The notes beneath the pieces were generated by a model. The model was not told the origin of the DNA and searched no databases. It saw only the letters and a list, made by a program, of their open reading frames with translations. The position numbers and the translations under genes were made by a program. Positions 36,689 through 45,611 of a stretch of 64,000 nucleotides of DNA are shown here, piece by piece (position 1 is the stretch's first letter; each line of letters begins with the position of its first letter). Location: contig NZ_MNAH01000005.1 in the NCBI RefSeq assembly GCF_001976065.1, forward strand, positions 1-64,000. Direction: 5' to 3'. The DNA comes from Pseudomonas putida. Lineage in GTDB: Bacteria > Pseudomonadota > Gammaproteobacteria > Pseudomonadales > Pseudomonadaceae.

Positions 36689-37519
36689 ATGACGATCATT
36701 GCCAGTTTGTTGCGCGCCGCCGAGCTGCCCGACTCGCCCACGGCGCGCCTGGATGCCGAGTTGTTGCTGGCGGCCGCGTTGGGCAAGTCCCGCAGCTTCT
36801 TGCACACCTGGCCGGAACGTATTGTGCCGAGCGAAGCGGTGGTGACCTTCACCGAATATTTGCAGCGCCGCCGAAGTGGTGAGCCAGTGGCTTACATCCT
36901 TGGCCAGCAAGGTTTCTGGAAGCTCGACCTGGAAGTCGCACCGCACACGCTGATCCCGCGCCCGGACACCGAGTTGCTGGTGGAAGCTGCGCTGGAGCTG
37001 TTGCCAGCCACTCCCGCCAAGGTCCTCGACCTGGGCACTGGCAGCGGCGCGATTGCCCTGGCCCTGGCCAGCGAGCGGCCGGCATGGCAAGTCACTGCCG
37101 TGGATCGCGTGCTGGAAGCCGTGGCCCTGGCCGAACGCAATCGCCAGCGCTTGCACCTGAACAATGCCACGGTGCTGAGCAGTCATTGGTTCAGCGCCCT
37201 GGAAGGTCAGCGTTTTCAGTTGATCATCAGCAATCCGCCCTATATAGCGTCCGCCGATCCCCACCTGGTGGAAGGCGACGTGCGTTTCGAACCAGCCAGC
37301 GCCTTGGTAGCCGGGGTCGATGGCCTTGACGATTTGCGCTTGATCATTGACCAGGCGCCGGACCATCTCGACGCGGGCGGCTGGCTGATGCTCGAGCACG
37401 GTTACGATCAGGCCGAGGCGGTGCGCGATTTGCTGCTGACCCGTGGTTTTGAACAGATTCACAGCCGTACCGACCTGGGCGGTCATCAACGCATCAGCCT
37501 GGGGTGCCTGCCATGCTGA
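36689..37519 (+). CDS. prmC: Release factor glutamine methyltransferase
   Basis: SAM-dependent N5-methyltransferase of the GGQ glutamine in RF1 and RF2. 276 residues. SAM loop VLDLGTGSGAIALAL and the catalytic NPPY (IISNPPYIAS) are visible. The ATG directly follows the prfA TAA (TAAATG), and its end overlaps moeB by 7 bases. Confidence 0.96.
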   Translation: MTIIASLLRAAELPDSPTARLDAELLLAAALGKSRSFLHTWPERIVPSEAVVTFTEYLQRRRSGEPVAYILGQQGFWKLDLEVAPHTLIPRPDTELLVEAALELLPATPAKVLDLGTGSGAIALALASERPAWQVTAVDRVLEAVALAERNRQRLHLNNATVLSSHWFSALEGQRFQLIISNPPYIASADPHLVEGDVRFEPASALVAGVDGLDDLRLIIDQAPDHLDAGGWLMLEHGYDQAEAVRDLLLTRGFEQIHSRTDLGGHQRISLGCLPC

Positions 37520-38268
37520 ATGATCAGGAATTGCTGCGTTACAGCCGGCAGATTCTGTTGCAGCACATTGATATCGACGGTCAGTTGCGACTCAAGGACA
37601 GCCGTGTGCTGATCGTTGGCCTCGGCGGGCTTGGCGCGCCGGTGGCGCTGTACCTGGCAGCGGCGGGCGTGGGTGAGTTGCACCTGGCGGACTTCGATAC
37701 GGTCGACTTGACCAACCTGCAACGCCAGATCATTCACGACACCGACAGCGTCGGCATGAGCAAGGTCGACTCGGCGATCAAGCGCCTGACGGCAATCAAC
37801 CCGCAAATCCGGCTGGTCGCCCATCGCGCGGCGCTGGATGAAGACTCGCTGGCTGCTGTCGTGGCCGGGGTGGATCTGGTCCTCGACTGCTCTGATAATT
37901 TCTCCACCCGTGAAGCGGTCAACGCAGCGTGCGTGAACGCCGGCAAGCCGCTGGTCAGCGGTGCGGCAATTCGCTTGGAAGGGCAATTGTCGGTGTTCGA
38001 CCCGCGTCGCCCGGAAAGCCCGTGCTACCACTGTTTGTATGGGCACGGCAGTGAAGCCGAATTGACCTGCAGCGAAGCCGGGGTGGTCGGTCCGCTGGTG
38101 GGGCTGGTCGGCAGCCTGCAAGCCCTTGAAACGCTGAAGTTGCTGGCCGGTTTTGGCGAGCCGCTGGTGGGGCGCCTGTTGCTGATCGACGCCTTGGGCA
38201 CGCGCTTCCGTGAGTTGCGGGTCAAGCGTGATCCGGGTTGCAGCGTCTGTGGGCCCAAGCATGCGTGA
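37513..38268 (+). CDS. moeB: Molybdopterin-synthase adenylyltransferase (ThiF/MoeB family)
   Basis: E1-like enzyme that adenylates the C-terminal Gly-Gly of MoaD (or ThiS). 251 residues from ATG 37513 (MLNDQELLRYSRQIL). ATP-binding GLGGLGAPVALYLAAAGVG, the Arg finger region NLQRQI and the zinc-binding CYHC ... CSVC pairs are present. No rhodanese domain. No moa genes are near; the place between prmC and murI is standard in Pseudomonas. Confidence 0.94.
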   Translation: MLNDQELLRYSRQILLQHIDIDGQLRLKDSRVLIVGLGGLGAPVALYLAAAGVGELHLADFDTVDLTNLQRQIIHDTDSVGMSKVDSAIKRLTAINPQIRLVAHRAALDEDSLAAVVAGVDLVLDCSDNFSTREAVNAACVNAGKPLVSGAAIRLEGQLSVFDPRRPESPCYHCLYGHGSEAELTCSEAGVVGPLVGLVGSLQALETLKLLAGFGEPLVGRLLLIDALGTRFRELRVKRDPGCSVCGPKHA

Positions 38269-39052
38269 AGCGCCGATCGGCGTGTTCGACTCCGGCGTCG
38301 GTGGGCTTTCGGTGCTGGCCGAGATCCAGCGTTTGTTGCCAGACGAATCTCTCTTGTATTTCGGCGATTGCGGGAACATTCCCTACGGCGAGAAAACCCC
38401 GGAATTCATCCGCCAGCGTTGCAGCGTCATGGCCGAGTTTTTTCAAGGCCAAGGCGCCAAGGCTCTGGTATTGGCCTGCAACACCGCCACGGTCGCGGGG
38501 GTTGCCGACCTGCGTCGCGATTATCCGCAATGGCCCATCGTCGGCATGGAGCCCGCGGTCAAGCCGGCCGCCGCCGCTACCCGCAGTGGTGTGGTTGGCG
38601 TGCTGGCCACCACGGGCACCCTGCAAAGCGCCAAGTTCGCCGCGCTGCTCGACCGATTCGCCACCGATGTTCGAGTGATCACCCAACCCTGCCCCGGGTT
38701 GGTCGATTTGATCGAACAAGGCGATCTGCACAGTCCTGCCCTGCGTCAGTTGCTGCAGGGGTACGTCGCGCCGCTGCTTGCCGCAGGCGCCGACACCATC
38801 ATCCTGGGCTGCACCCATTACCCGTTTCTCAAGCCGCTGCTCAAGCAAATGATCCCCGATGACATCAGTCTGATCGACACCGGTGCGGCGGTCGCGCGCC
38901 AGCTTCAGCGACTGCTGGCCGAGCGCGAATTACTCGCCGCCGGGCCTGCGCGTGCCGCGCAGTTCTGGACGAGTGCCGATCCGGTTCATTTCACAAATAT
39001 ATTGCCGATACTGTGGAATAACGCCGGGGTTGTGCGAAGCTTTGAAGGGTAA
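38261..39052 (+). CDS. murI: Glutamate racemase
   Basis: Makes D-glutamate for peptidoglycan. 263 residues from ATG 38261, inside the end of moeB. FDSGVGGLSV at the start, the two catalytic cysteines in ACNTATVAG and GCTHYPFL are present. Last gene of the five-gene chain that begins with hemA. Confidence 0.95.
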   Translation: MREAPIGVFDSGVGGLSVLAEIQRLLPDESLLYFGDCGNIPYGEKTPEFIRQRCSVMAEFFQGQGAKALVLACNTATVAGVADLRRDYPQWPIVGMEPAVKPAAAATRSGVVGVLATTGTLQSAKFAALLDRFATDVRVITQPCPGLVDLIEQGDLHSPALRQLLQGYVAPLLAAGADTIILGCTHYPFLKPLLKQMIPDDISLIDTGAAVARQLQRLLAERELLAAGPARAAQFWTSADPVHFTNILPILWNNAGVVRSFEG

Positions 39053-39168
39053 ACAAGTTGTGGCACAGGGGCACAATTTGGGTGAACTTCTGAATAACCG
39101 TCGACTTCTATAGCTGTGTAGTTAGAGCAAAAAAAACCAGACGTAATCGTTCGGAAAAGGATGTTTCT

Positions 39169-39687
39169 ATGAAGCGACTATTTTGCTTGGCCGCGATTGC
39201 GGCTGCATTGATGGGGCATAGTTTCACTGCACAGGCGGCGGGCGTGGAGTTCGGGGTCGGCCAGACCGGCGAATCGACCATGACTTATCGATTGGGCATG
39301 CAATTCGATTGGGACAAGAGTTGGTGGCAGAGCGATGTGGGTCGCTTGACCGGTTACTGGAGCGGCGCCTACACCTACTGGGAGGGTGACGAGAAATCCA
39401 GCAACCACAGCCTTTCATTCTCGCCCGTGTTTGTTTATGAGTTTTCCGGCCAGAACATCAAACCCTACGTCGAACTCGGGTTTGGCGTAGCGGTGTTCGC
39501 CAGTACCGAAGTTGAAAACAACGACCTGGGCAGCGCATTCCAGTTCGAGGACCGCTTCGGTGCCGGCCTGCGCTTTAACGGCGGGCATGAAGTGGGAATT
39601 CGCGCGACGCACTATTCCAATGCCGGGATCACCACTCCCAACGACGGTGTAGAAAGTTACGCGTTGCATTACACGATGCCGTTGTAA
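39169..39687 (+). CDS. pagL: Lipid A 3-O-deacylase PagL
   Basis: Outer-membrane beta-barrel hydrolase that removes the 3-O acyl chain of lipid A. 172 residues: signal peptide (about 1-22, AQA cleavage), alternating amphipathic strands and the catalytic triad in the last 40 residues, His-x-Ser in THYSNAG and Glu 14 residues further (GVESYAL), the spacing seen in P. aeruginosa PagL. The chain ends in a hydrophobic strand (YTMPL). It follows murI by 116 bases and probably has its own promoter. Confidence 0.9.
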   Translation: MKRLFCLAAIAAALMGHSFTAQAAGVEFGVGQTGESTMTYRLGMQFDWDKSWWQSDVGRLTGYWSGAYTYWEGDEKSSNHSLSFSPVFVYEFSGQNIKPYVELGFGVAVFASTEVENNDLGSAFQFEDRFGAGLRFNGGHEVGIRATHYSNAGITTPNDGVESYALHYTMPL

Positions 39688-39710
39688 GGATTACTGCTTT
39701 AGCAACATAC

Positions 39711-39740
39711 CCTTGTGGGAGTCAGCCTGCTGGCTCTCGC
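39711..39740. repeat. Degenerate single REP
   Basis: TTGTGGGAGTCAGCCTGCTGGCTCTCGC carries the GTGGGAG lead and CAGCCTGCTGGCT palindrome of the local REP family in a diverged form, between convergent pagL and the ykgJ-type gene. Confidence 0.45.
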
Positions 39741-39748
39741 ATTGAGTT

Positions 39749-40054
39749 TCAGCGATACGCCGTCGAAATTCCCTGGCGTTCTTCAATGCACTCTGGTGCA
39801 CCCATCTCGAACTCCCGGCAGATCAGCGGGCGTTTCTCGTAGATGGTGCACATCATCGTGTTGCGATCCAGCGCGGCGCACCAGCCGTCATCCAGGCGCA
39901 GCATGACCTCCCCACCCCAGTCGTCAGTATCGATGAATCGCTCGGGCACGCCGGTATCGGTGATCAGCATGACTTCGAGCTGACAGCAGCAGGCTGCACA
40001 GGTCGAGCAGGTCACCGCCGGTGTGGCGATTTGCGTGTGAGGGATGGTTTTCAT
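39749..40054 (-). CDS. YkgJ-family cysteine-cluster protein
   Basis: 101 residues with a dense cysteine pattern (CSTCAACCC near residue 16, later GWC, MCTIY, LICREFE and APEC), the signature of the YkgJ/UPF0153 family, thought to bind zinc or an iron-sulphur cluster. ATG 40054 is the family start. It is the last gene on the minus strand after photolyase and the SDR, 76 bases beyond the SDR stop; whether it shares that transcript is unclear. Confidence 0.85.
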   Translation of the reverse strand: MKTIPHTQIATPAVTCSTCAACCCQLEVMLITDTGVPERFIDTDDWGGEVMLRLDDGWCAALDRNTMMCTIYEKRPLICREFEMGAPECIEERQGISTAYR

Positions 40055-40130
40055 GGCGCGCAGTGTAAGGCAGTCAGCCGTTACAGTGTGAAAGCTCGGA
40101 CGGACGCTCGGTCGCTGGCACGTCTGTTCA

Positions 40131-40913
40131 TCACAACTGATCCAGGATCGGCGGGCTGCTGCGAACCATGCGCTTGCCAATCGCCAGCCGGGTCCGGTCA
40201 GGCAGTTTCGACAGCGGCCACAGGGTTGCCATCAACATCCCCGACAAAGCGATATCCACTGGCTGGTTACTCAATTGGTGGAAAATGTGCTGCGCGGCTT
40301 TTCCTGCCGGCGAGGCGCGTGGTATTGGGGCATCGTTGTTCGCGGTCACTGGCGTCTCGACGAACCCAGGGCTGACCACCGTGACGGCGATCCCTTCCGG
40401 TGCCACGTCATTGCGCAGGGATTCGAACAGGTAGCGCATCCCGGCTTTCGAGGCACCATAGGCTTCGGCGCGGGGCAGTGGCAGGTAGGTTGCCGAACTG
40501 GCCAGGCCCACCAGGTGTGGCGCCGTGCCAGAGCGCAGCAGTGGCAATGCGGCTTCGATGCAGTAGCTGCTGGCGAGCAGATTGGTGCGCACCACATGCT
40601 CGATGATCGAGGCATCGAACTGCTTGGCATCCACAAATTCGCAGGTGCCGGCATTGAGGATCACAGTGTCCAGGGAACCCCAGTCCCGGGCAATCTGTTC
40701 GCCGATTTCACGTACTGTCTGGCTGTTGGTCAAGTCCCCTGCCAACACCAGTACCTGCCCGGGATAGCGCAGGGACAGGACTCTCAGTGGCGCCAGCGAA
40801 CGGGAGCTGACGGCCAGCTGGGCGCCAGTCTTGAGTATTTCTTCGGCCAGTGCGGCGCCAATGCCGCTGCTTGCACCGGTCAACCAATACCGTCGTGGAG
40901 GTATCAGGCCCAT
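40131..40913 (-). CDS. Short-chain dehydrogenase/reductase
   Basis: 260-residue classical SDR: cofactor motif TGASSGIG (residues 12-19), NAG strand (LNAGTCEF), catalytic Ser (SSATYLP) and YGASK. ATG 40913 follows GGAGA. It is 72 bases downstream of the photolyase gene and could be part of the light-response operon. Substrate unknown. Confidence 0.88.
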   Translation of the reverse strand: MGLIPPRRYWLTGASSGIGAALAEEILKTGAQLAVSSRSLAPLRVLSLRYPGQVLVLAGDLTNSQTVREIGEQIARDWGSLDTVILNAGTCEFVDAKQFDASIIEHVVRTNLLASSYCIEAALPLLRSGTAPHLVGLASSATYLPLPRAEAYGASKAGMRYLFESLRNDVAPEGIAVTVVSPGFVETPVTANNDAPIPRASPAGKAAQHIFHQLSNQPVDIALSGMLMATLWPLSKLPDRTRLAIGKRMVRSSPPILDQL

Positions 40914-40985
40914 TGCGTTCTCCTTCGCTGCCAGGCACATGCCTGGCCCAATGCCGTTAGATATTCATGTAGACGCAGCATTTTG

Positions 40986-42452
40986 CTATTCATGGTGGCT
41001 CCCGGCAGTTTGCCGCGGCGGCAGATTCTTGAATGCGGCCAAGGCGCGGGCGCGGGACGTGTTCAGGTCGACAATCGGTGCCGGATAATCTGCCACGCCG
41101 AACAGACCGCCAAGATGTGCCGGGTCGTGCACAGCCTTTTTATCAAGCCCCGACAGTTGTGGCAGCCAGTGCTTGATGAACAGGCCATCGGCGTCGAATT
41201 TTACCGACTGGCTCAGCGGGTTGAAAATCCTGAAGTAAGGCGCCGAGTCGGTGCCGGTGGACGAACTCCACTGCCAGCCGCCGTTGTTCGCGGCCAGGTC
41301 GCCATCGATCAAGTGGCGCATGAAAAAACGTTCGCCCTCGCGCCAGTCGATCAACAGGTTCTTGGTCAGGAACATCGCCACTACCATGCGCAGCCGGTTG
41401 TGCATCCAGCCGGTTTCGAGCAATTGGCGCATGGCCGCGTCGATGATCGGCAAGCCGGTACGGCCTTGCTGCCAGGCGGCGAGTTCTTCGGGTGCGTTGC
41501 GCCACGCCAGGGCTTCGGTTTCCGGACGAAAGGCACGGTGACGGGAAACCCGCGGGTAGCCCACCAGAATGTGTTTATAGAACTCTCGCCACAGCAATTC
41601 ATTGATCCAGGTCACGGCGCCAATCTTGCCGCTTTCGAACTCACCCTGGTTACATTGCAGGGCGGCGTGCAGGCACTGGCGAGGAGAAATCACCCCGGCG
41701 GCCAGATAGGCCGAGAGTTGGCTGGTGCCGGGTTTTGCCGGGAAGTCGCGCTCGCTCTGGTAGTAGTCGATCTGCACGTCGGTGAAGCTGTCGAGACGGC
41801 GCCGGGCTTCCTCTTCACCAGCCGGCCACAGGTCGCGCAGGCTTTGAGGAGGCACCTCGAAGCCTTCGACCTGCGTCGCGATGGCGTCGCTGGCGATGTT
41901 CAACGGCGCTTGCGGCGCCGGTGTGCGTACCAGACCGGGCAGCGAATGATGCAGTCGTTCATAACAGACCTTGCGGAACTGGCTGAAGACCTGAAAGTAC
42001 GTACCGGTCTTGGTCAGCACACTGCCGGGCTTGAACAGCAATTGATCGAGATAGCGACGTACTTCGATGCCTTCGGCCTTGAGGGTCCGGGCCACCGCTG
42101 CATCGCGGCGGGTTTCATGGATGCCGTATTCCTCGTTGAGATGCACCGTGTCGACCTGCAATTGCCGGCACAGCTCGAGCAACACGGCCGGTGCGTCATC
42201 CCAGTGGGGGGCGTTGCGGATCAGCAGGGGAATGTTCAATTGGCCCAGCGCCCGACTTAAAACCTCCAGGTTGCGCAGCCAGAAGTCCACTTTGCAGGGG
42301 GCGTCGTCATGTTCGCGCCATTGCTGCGGGCTTAGTAGAAACACCGCCACGGTCGGGCCCCGCGCTGCCGCGGCCGAAAGGGCGGTATTGTCGAGCAGGC
42401 GCAGGTCGCTGCGCAGCCAGATCAATTGCATGTGGACGTTCGCATCATTCAT
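40986..42452 (-). CDS. phrB: Deoxyribodipyrimidine photolyase
   Basis: Light-driven repair of cyclobutane pyrimidine dimers. 488 residues: N-terminal antenna domain (LIWLRSDLRLLDNTAL) and C-terminal FAD domain with WREFYKHIL, GRTGLPIIDAAMRQL, WMHNRLRMVVAMFLTKNLLIDW and NNGGWQW(S)SSTGTDSAPYFRIFNP, including the electron-transfer tryptophans. It lies 10 bases after the MerR gene. ATG 42452 is used; ATG 42431 (MQLIWLRSD) is an equally plausible start. Confidence 0.95.
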   Translation of the reverse strand: MNDANVHMQLIWLRSDLRLLDNTALSAAAARGPTVAVFLLSPQQWREHDDAPCKVDFWLRNLEVLSRALGQLNIPLLIRNAPHWDDAPAVLLELCRQLQVDTVHLNEEYGIHETRRDAAVARTLKAEGIEVRRYLDQLLFKPGSVLTKTGTYFQVFSQFRKVCYERLHHSLPGLVRTPAPQAPLNIASDAIATQVEGFEVPPQSLRDLWPAGEEEARRRLDSFTDVQIDYYQSERDFPAKPGTSQLSAYLAAGVISPRQCLHAALQCNQGEFESGKIGAVTWINELLWREFYKHILVGYPRVSRHRAFRPETEALAWRNAPEELAAWQQGRTGLPIIDAAMRQLLETGWMHNRLRMVVAMFLTKNLLIDWREGERFFMRHLIDGDLAANNGGWQWSSSTGTDSAPYFRIFNPLSQSVKFDADGLFIKHWLPQLSGLDKKAVHDPAHLGGLFGVADYPAPIVDLNTSRARALAAFKNLPPRQTAGSHHE

Positions 42453-42462
42453 TGAAGTGCCA

Positions 42463-43404
42463 TTAAATGAGCCCGCGTTGAACCAGTACCTGATGCGCCG
42501 CCAACGGGTTATCGGCCAGGTACAGATCAGCGATCTCTGACGTTATTGCGGACAACTCGGTGTGGTGAATGCACACCGTTGGCCCGACGATCATTTTTGG
42601 GCAACTGACGCCGTTCAAAAGTTTCGTCAGCTGTGAAAGGTTTAGGGCTTTGCTGGAATACAGCAAGACGCCCCGTGGTTTCAGTAGTTCGACCGCCAAT
42701 GCCAGTTCGCTGGCCGGGAGTGGCCAGTCAAACACTTGCACCGGGCAATCGACGCTGCTGATCAACCACGCGGTGAGCCACAGGTGAGGTTCAAGGGGCA
42801 GGTCCGAGTGGTTGATCAATAGCAGTGGCGCGCTGTGCAACTGACGATTGTCATGGTAGATGCGCGCGCCAAACTTGCTGCGTAGCCAGGAATAAAAAAA
42901 TACCCGTTCCATCTGCGTGCCGAACTGGCCTTGCCAGCGTTGTTCAAGCTCCGCCAGCAGGGGCAGGAGTAGCTGCTCGCACAAGGTGCGCGGCGGGTAG
43001 AGCGCCATGGCCTGGTTGACGGTGTCGTCGAGGGCGCGCTCGGACAACTGCGTGACGGCTTGCAGTGACTTGTGGCGCAACACCTGCCAGTCGTTTTCAA
43101 CGAGCTCGCTGAAGGCTTGCGGGGTGTCGAGCAGTTGCTTGACCTGGCTGACGGCCACGCCGCGGTTGATCCAGGTGAGGATCGATAAGATACGTTGTAC
43201 GTGTTCAGCCGAGAACAGCCGGTGACCCTTGGGGGTGCGTTGCGGCACGATCAGGCCATAACGGCGTTCCCAGGCCCTCAGCGTCACGGCATTCACCCCG
43301 GTTTGCCGGGCGACTTCGCGGATCGGCAGCCAGCCTTCGTCCAGCGCCTTCTTGAAGTCGGCACCGAGGTCTTCGCTGGCGCTGCTGTCGGCTAGGGCTT
43401 TCAT
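42463..43404 (-). CDS. MerR-family regulator, class II LitR-like
   Basis: 313 residues: MerR winged helix (about 25-95, IREVARQTGVNAVTLRAWERRYG) fused to a long C-terminal domain shaped like the CarH/LitR B12-binding region. The B12-binding hallmarks are not there: the W-x9-EH motif reads W...MER (no His) and there is no E/D-x-H-x-x-G. This fits the class II LitR proteins of P. putida (PplR), which do not bind B12 and need a LOV photosensor. Immediately upstream of phrB in the same operon; its start shares one base with the preceding gene's stop. It probably represses its own operon via the TGTACA boxes. Confidence 0.82.
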   Translation of the reverse strand: MKALADSSASEDLGADFKKALDEGWLPIREVARQTGVNAVTLRAWERRYGLIVPQRTPKGHRLFSAEHVQRILSILTWINRGVAVSQVKQLLDTPQAFSELVENDWQVLRHKSLQAVTQLSERALDDTVNQAMALYPPRTLCEQLLLPLLAELEQRWQGQFGTQMERVFFYSWLRSKFGARIYHDNRQLHSAPLLLINHSDLPLEPHLWLTAWLISSVDCPVQVFDWPLPASELALAVELLKPRGVLLYSSKALNLSQLTKLLNGVSCPKMIVGPTVCIHHTELSAITSEIADLYLADNPLAAHQVLVQRGLI

Positions 43405-44363
43405 CAGATTGCGTTTCGCAGGCTGAGATTTTCCGGATGGGGTTGCAGGTACACCTGCTGATCGATGTAGGGGTCCGGATGTTGCCGAAAGTGGTGCTTG
43501 AGCAACGTCAGCGGCACCACCAGCGGCACAATGCCTTGGCGGTATTGGCCGATGAGGCGTTGCATTTCCTGCTTGTCCTCGGCGCTGATGGTCTTTTTCA
43601 GGTAACCGCTCAGGTGCTGCAATACATTGCTGTGGGTGCGGCGGGTTGCACATTTCTTCAGGGCGGCCATCAACTGGGTGAAGTAGCGCGGTCCGAGTTC
43701 TTGCGGGTCTGTCTGGCCCATGTTGCCAAGCAAGTTGCCGAGGATTTTATATTGCATCGGGTTGTGAGCCATCAGCAGGTACTTGTAGCGCGAGTGGAAC
43801 GCTGTCAGGCCGCGACGGCTCAGGCCTTCCTGCAGCAACTGTTGCCAGGCGCTGTAGGCAAATACACGGACAAGAAAGTTTTCCCGCAGCACCGGGTCGT
43901 TGAGCCGGCCGTCTTCTTCTACCGGCAAGTCCGTTTGCTGGGCACAGAACGCACCGGCGTAGATGCCCCGGCCACCGCCCATCACCGGTGCGCCGTTGGC
44001 GTGGTAGACCTTGACCCGCTCCAGGCCGCAGGAAGGGGATTGCTGCATGAAAATGTAACCGCAGATATCGCCAAGCTCCGCCGCCATGTGGCGGCCATAG
44101 TCCGCCAGCGGCTGGGTGACATTTAGGTCGCGGTCGACCGTGCCGAGGGCCTGGGGAGTGTCCGCGTCCCCCACCAGCCGGATAGGTTGGCGCGGAACGC
44201 CGAGGCCGATGGCGACTTCCGGGCAGACCGGGACAAACTCGAAGTAATCGCTGAGGACTTGGCGGCACAGCTGCGAAGCTTTGTGGCCGCCGTTGAAGCG
44301 CACATCAAATCCCAATAGACAGGCGCTGATGGCGATTTTTGGCTTGGCAGGGGATATGGGCAT
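43404..44363 (-). CDS. DUF523 and DUF1722 protein
   Basis: 319 residues. DUF523 (about 8-150: KIAISACLLGFDVRFNGGHK, QQSPSCGLERVKVY with conserved cysteines) is fused to DUF1722 (about 190-305: FHSRYKYLLMAHNPMQYKILGNL). Function unknown; the conserved Cys-rich DUF523 part may bind a metal. First gene of the operon with the MerR regulator and photolyase. ATG 44363 has GAGG 7 bases upstream. Similar proteins are reported among light-induced genes near photolyase in P. putida (my recollection). Confidence 0.85.
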   Translation of the reverse strand: MPISPAKPKIAISACLLGFDVRFNGGHKASQLCRQVLSDYFEFVPVCPEVAIGLGVPRQPIRLVGDADTPQALGTVDRDLNVTQPLADYGRHMAAELGDICGYIFMQQSPSCGLERVKVYHANGAPVMGGGRGIYAGAFCAQQTDLPVEEDGRLNDPVLRENFLVRVFAYSAWQQLLQEGLSRRGLTAFHSRYKYLLMAHNPMQYKILGNLLGNMGQTDPQELGPRYFTQLMAALKKCATRRTHSNVLQHLSGYLKKTISAEDKQEMQRLIGQYRQGIVPLVVPLTLLKHHFRQHPDPYIDQQVYLQPHPENLSLRNAI

Positions 44364-44384
44364 CGAGCACCTCGGAATCAAAAC

Positions 44385-44460
44385 CTGTACAGCCCCGTAA
44401 GTCTGTACAACATAGCTTCATCATAGATTCAAAGGTGTACAAGTCAAATTTCTTGTATAA
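44385..44460 (-). promoter_or_regulatory. Promoter and TGTACA operator cluster of the photolyase operon
   Basis: On the minus strand TTGACT (plus 44442-44447) and TATGAT (44420-44425) are 16 bases apart and make a good sigma-70 promoter for the DUF523-merR-phrB operon. Palindromic TGTACA hexamers lie at 44436-44441 (inside the spacer, touching the -35), 44404-44409 and 44386-44391 (downstream of the -10), with a related TGTATA at 44454-44459. The overlap with the promoter suggests operators for a repressor, most simply the LitR-like MerR protein. Confidence 0.62.
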
Positions 44461-44571
44461 GTTTTTTAGTGGAGGACGATTCGCCTGGGCGATGTTGCCA
44501 GCGATCCAGACACCGTGGTGTTTCCACCCCGTATCGTTCATCGCTGGCAAGCCAGTGTCGCGATATTGCGT

Positions 44572-45558
44572 TTACTGCAAGTGTGCATGCAGACGGCGGG
44601 CGGCTTCCTGGCCGCTGAGCCAGGCACCTTCTACGCGTCCGGACAGGCACCAGTCGCCACACGCATACAGGCCCAGGTCTGCATCGGCCAAAGTCCCCCA
44701 TTCATGGCTGCTGGCGGGGCGCGCGTAGAGCCAGCGGTGGGCCAGGCTGAAGCTGGGCGCAGGCATGGCATCGTGCAACAGCTCGGCAAACGCGCCGTGC
44801 AACTGTTCGATCACCGCTTCTTTCGGCAGGTCGATATGCTGGCGGCTCCAGGCGCTGGTGGCGTGCAATACCCACGTGTCGAGAGTATTGTCGCGCCCCG
44901 GTTTGCTGCGGTTGCGAGCCAGCCAGTCCAGCGGACTGTCCTGCACGAAGCAGCCCTCGATGGGCGTTTCCAGGGGGGTATCGAAGGCCAGCGCAACGGC
45001 CCAGGTGGGGTCCATCTTGACGCCGGCGGCAGCGCCAGCGAGCTTCGGCGCGGAGGCCAGCAGCGCGGTCGCCTGGGGGGCCGGGGTGGCGATGACCACA
45101 TGACTGAACGGACCGTGGGTGAAGCCTTCGGCATCCTGCAGATGCCAGTGTTCTTCGCCGCGATACACCTCGGTGATCCGGCAGGCGAAGTGCACTTCCA
45201 GGTCGCCAAGCAGGGCACGGGTGATCGCGCTCATTCGCGGGGTGCCGACCCAGCGCGTCTGTTCGTCCGGCGACAGATCGAGCCGGCCGCCATGGTAGGT
45301 ATACAGCTGTGGCGTCCACTCCGCGACCCAGCCATTGGTTTGCCAACGCTGGACTTCGGTGACAAAGCGCCGGTCGCGGGCAGTGAAATATTGCGCGCCC
45401 ATGTCCAGGGCACCCGCATCGCTGCGCTTGCTCGACATGCGTCCGCCACTGCCGCGGCTTTTATCGAAAAGATGCACGACATGCCCCAACTCGGTCAGGG
45501 CTTGTGCGGCTGAGAGTCCGGCAATGCCGGTGCCGATGATTGCGATAGGTACAGTCAT
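44572..45558 (-). CDS. FAD/NAD(P)-binding oxidoreductase (renalase-like)
   Basis: 328 residues from ATG 45558 (MTVPIAIIGTGIAGLSAAQAL), GAGG upstream. The dinucleotide motif GTGIAGLS, the RGSGGRMSSKR ribose/pyrophosphate loop and the C-terminal GDWCLSGRVEGAWLSGQEAA FAD motif are those of the amine-oxidase/renalase-like flavoprotein group. It is transcribed toward the photolyase operon from a promoter that also carries TGTACA boxes. Substrate unknown. Confidence 0.87.
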   Translation of the reverse strand: MTVPIAIIGTGIAGLSAAQALTELGHVVHLFDKSRGSGGRMSSKRSDAGALDMGAQYFTARDRRFVTEVQRWQTNGWVAEWTPQLYTYHGGRLDLSPDEQTRWVGTPRMSAITRALLGDLEVHFACRITEVYRGEEHWHLQDAEGFTHGPFSHVVIATPAPQATALLASAPKLAGAAAGVKMDPTWAVALAFDTPLETPIEGCFVQDSPLDWLARNRSKPGRDNTLDTWVLHATSAWSRQHIDLPKEAVIEQLHGAFAELLHDAMPAPSFSLAHRWLYARPASSHEWGTLADADLGLYACGDWCLSGRVEGAWLSGQEAARRLHAHLQ

Positions 45559-45575
45559 AAGGGCCTCGTTTACCT

Positions 45576-45611
45576 GTCTGTACAGACTACGCCGGGGTTG
45601 AAACCTGTACA
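45576..45611. promoter_or_regulatory. TGTACA operator pair between divergent genes
   Basis: A perfect 12-bp palindrome GTCTGTACAGAC (45576-45587) and a second TGTACA (45606-45611) lie just upstream of the FAD oxidoreductase start, between it and the divergent TIGR01777 gene. On the minus strand TTGTAC and TAGTCT, 17 bases apart, could be the oxidoreductase promoter, with one box in the -35. The same hexamer recurs before the photolyase operon, so one regulator probably controls all three units. Confidence 0.58.

Noticed and set aside
35615..37489. A 624-codon open frame on the minus strand opposite prfA and prmC.
   Set aside because: It is a shadow frame caused by high GC at third codon positions; its product is rich in His, Gln, Arg and Asp with no domain, while the plus strand holds two clear genes.
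40275..42260. A 661-codon plus-strand frame opposite the SDR and photolyase genes.
   Set aside because: Antisense shadow of two well-supported genes; composition is typical of reverse-frame translation.
45576..45587. LexA (SOS) box at GTCTGTACAGAC near the photolyase region.
   Set aside because: The SOS consensus needs CTG-N10-CAG; this palindrome has CTG and CAG only two bases apart and belongs to the TGTACA set.
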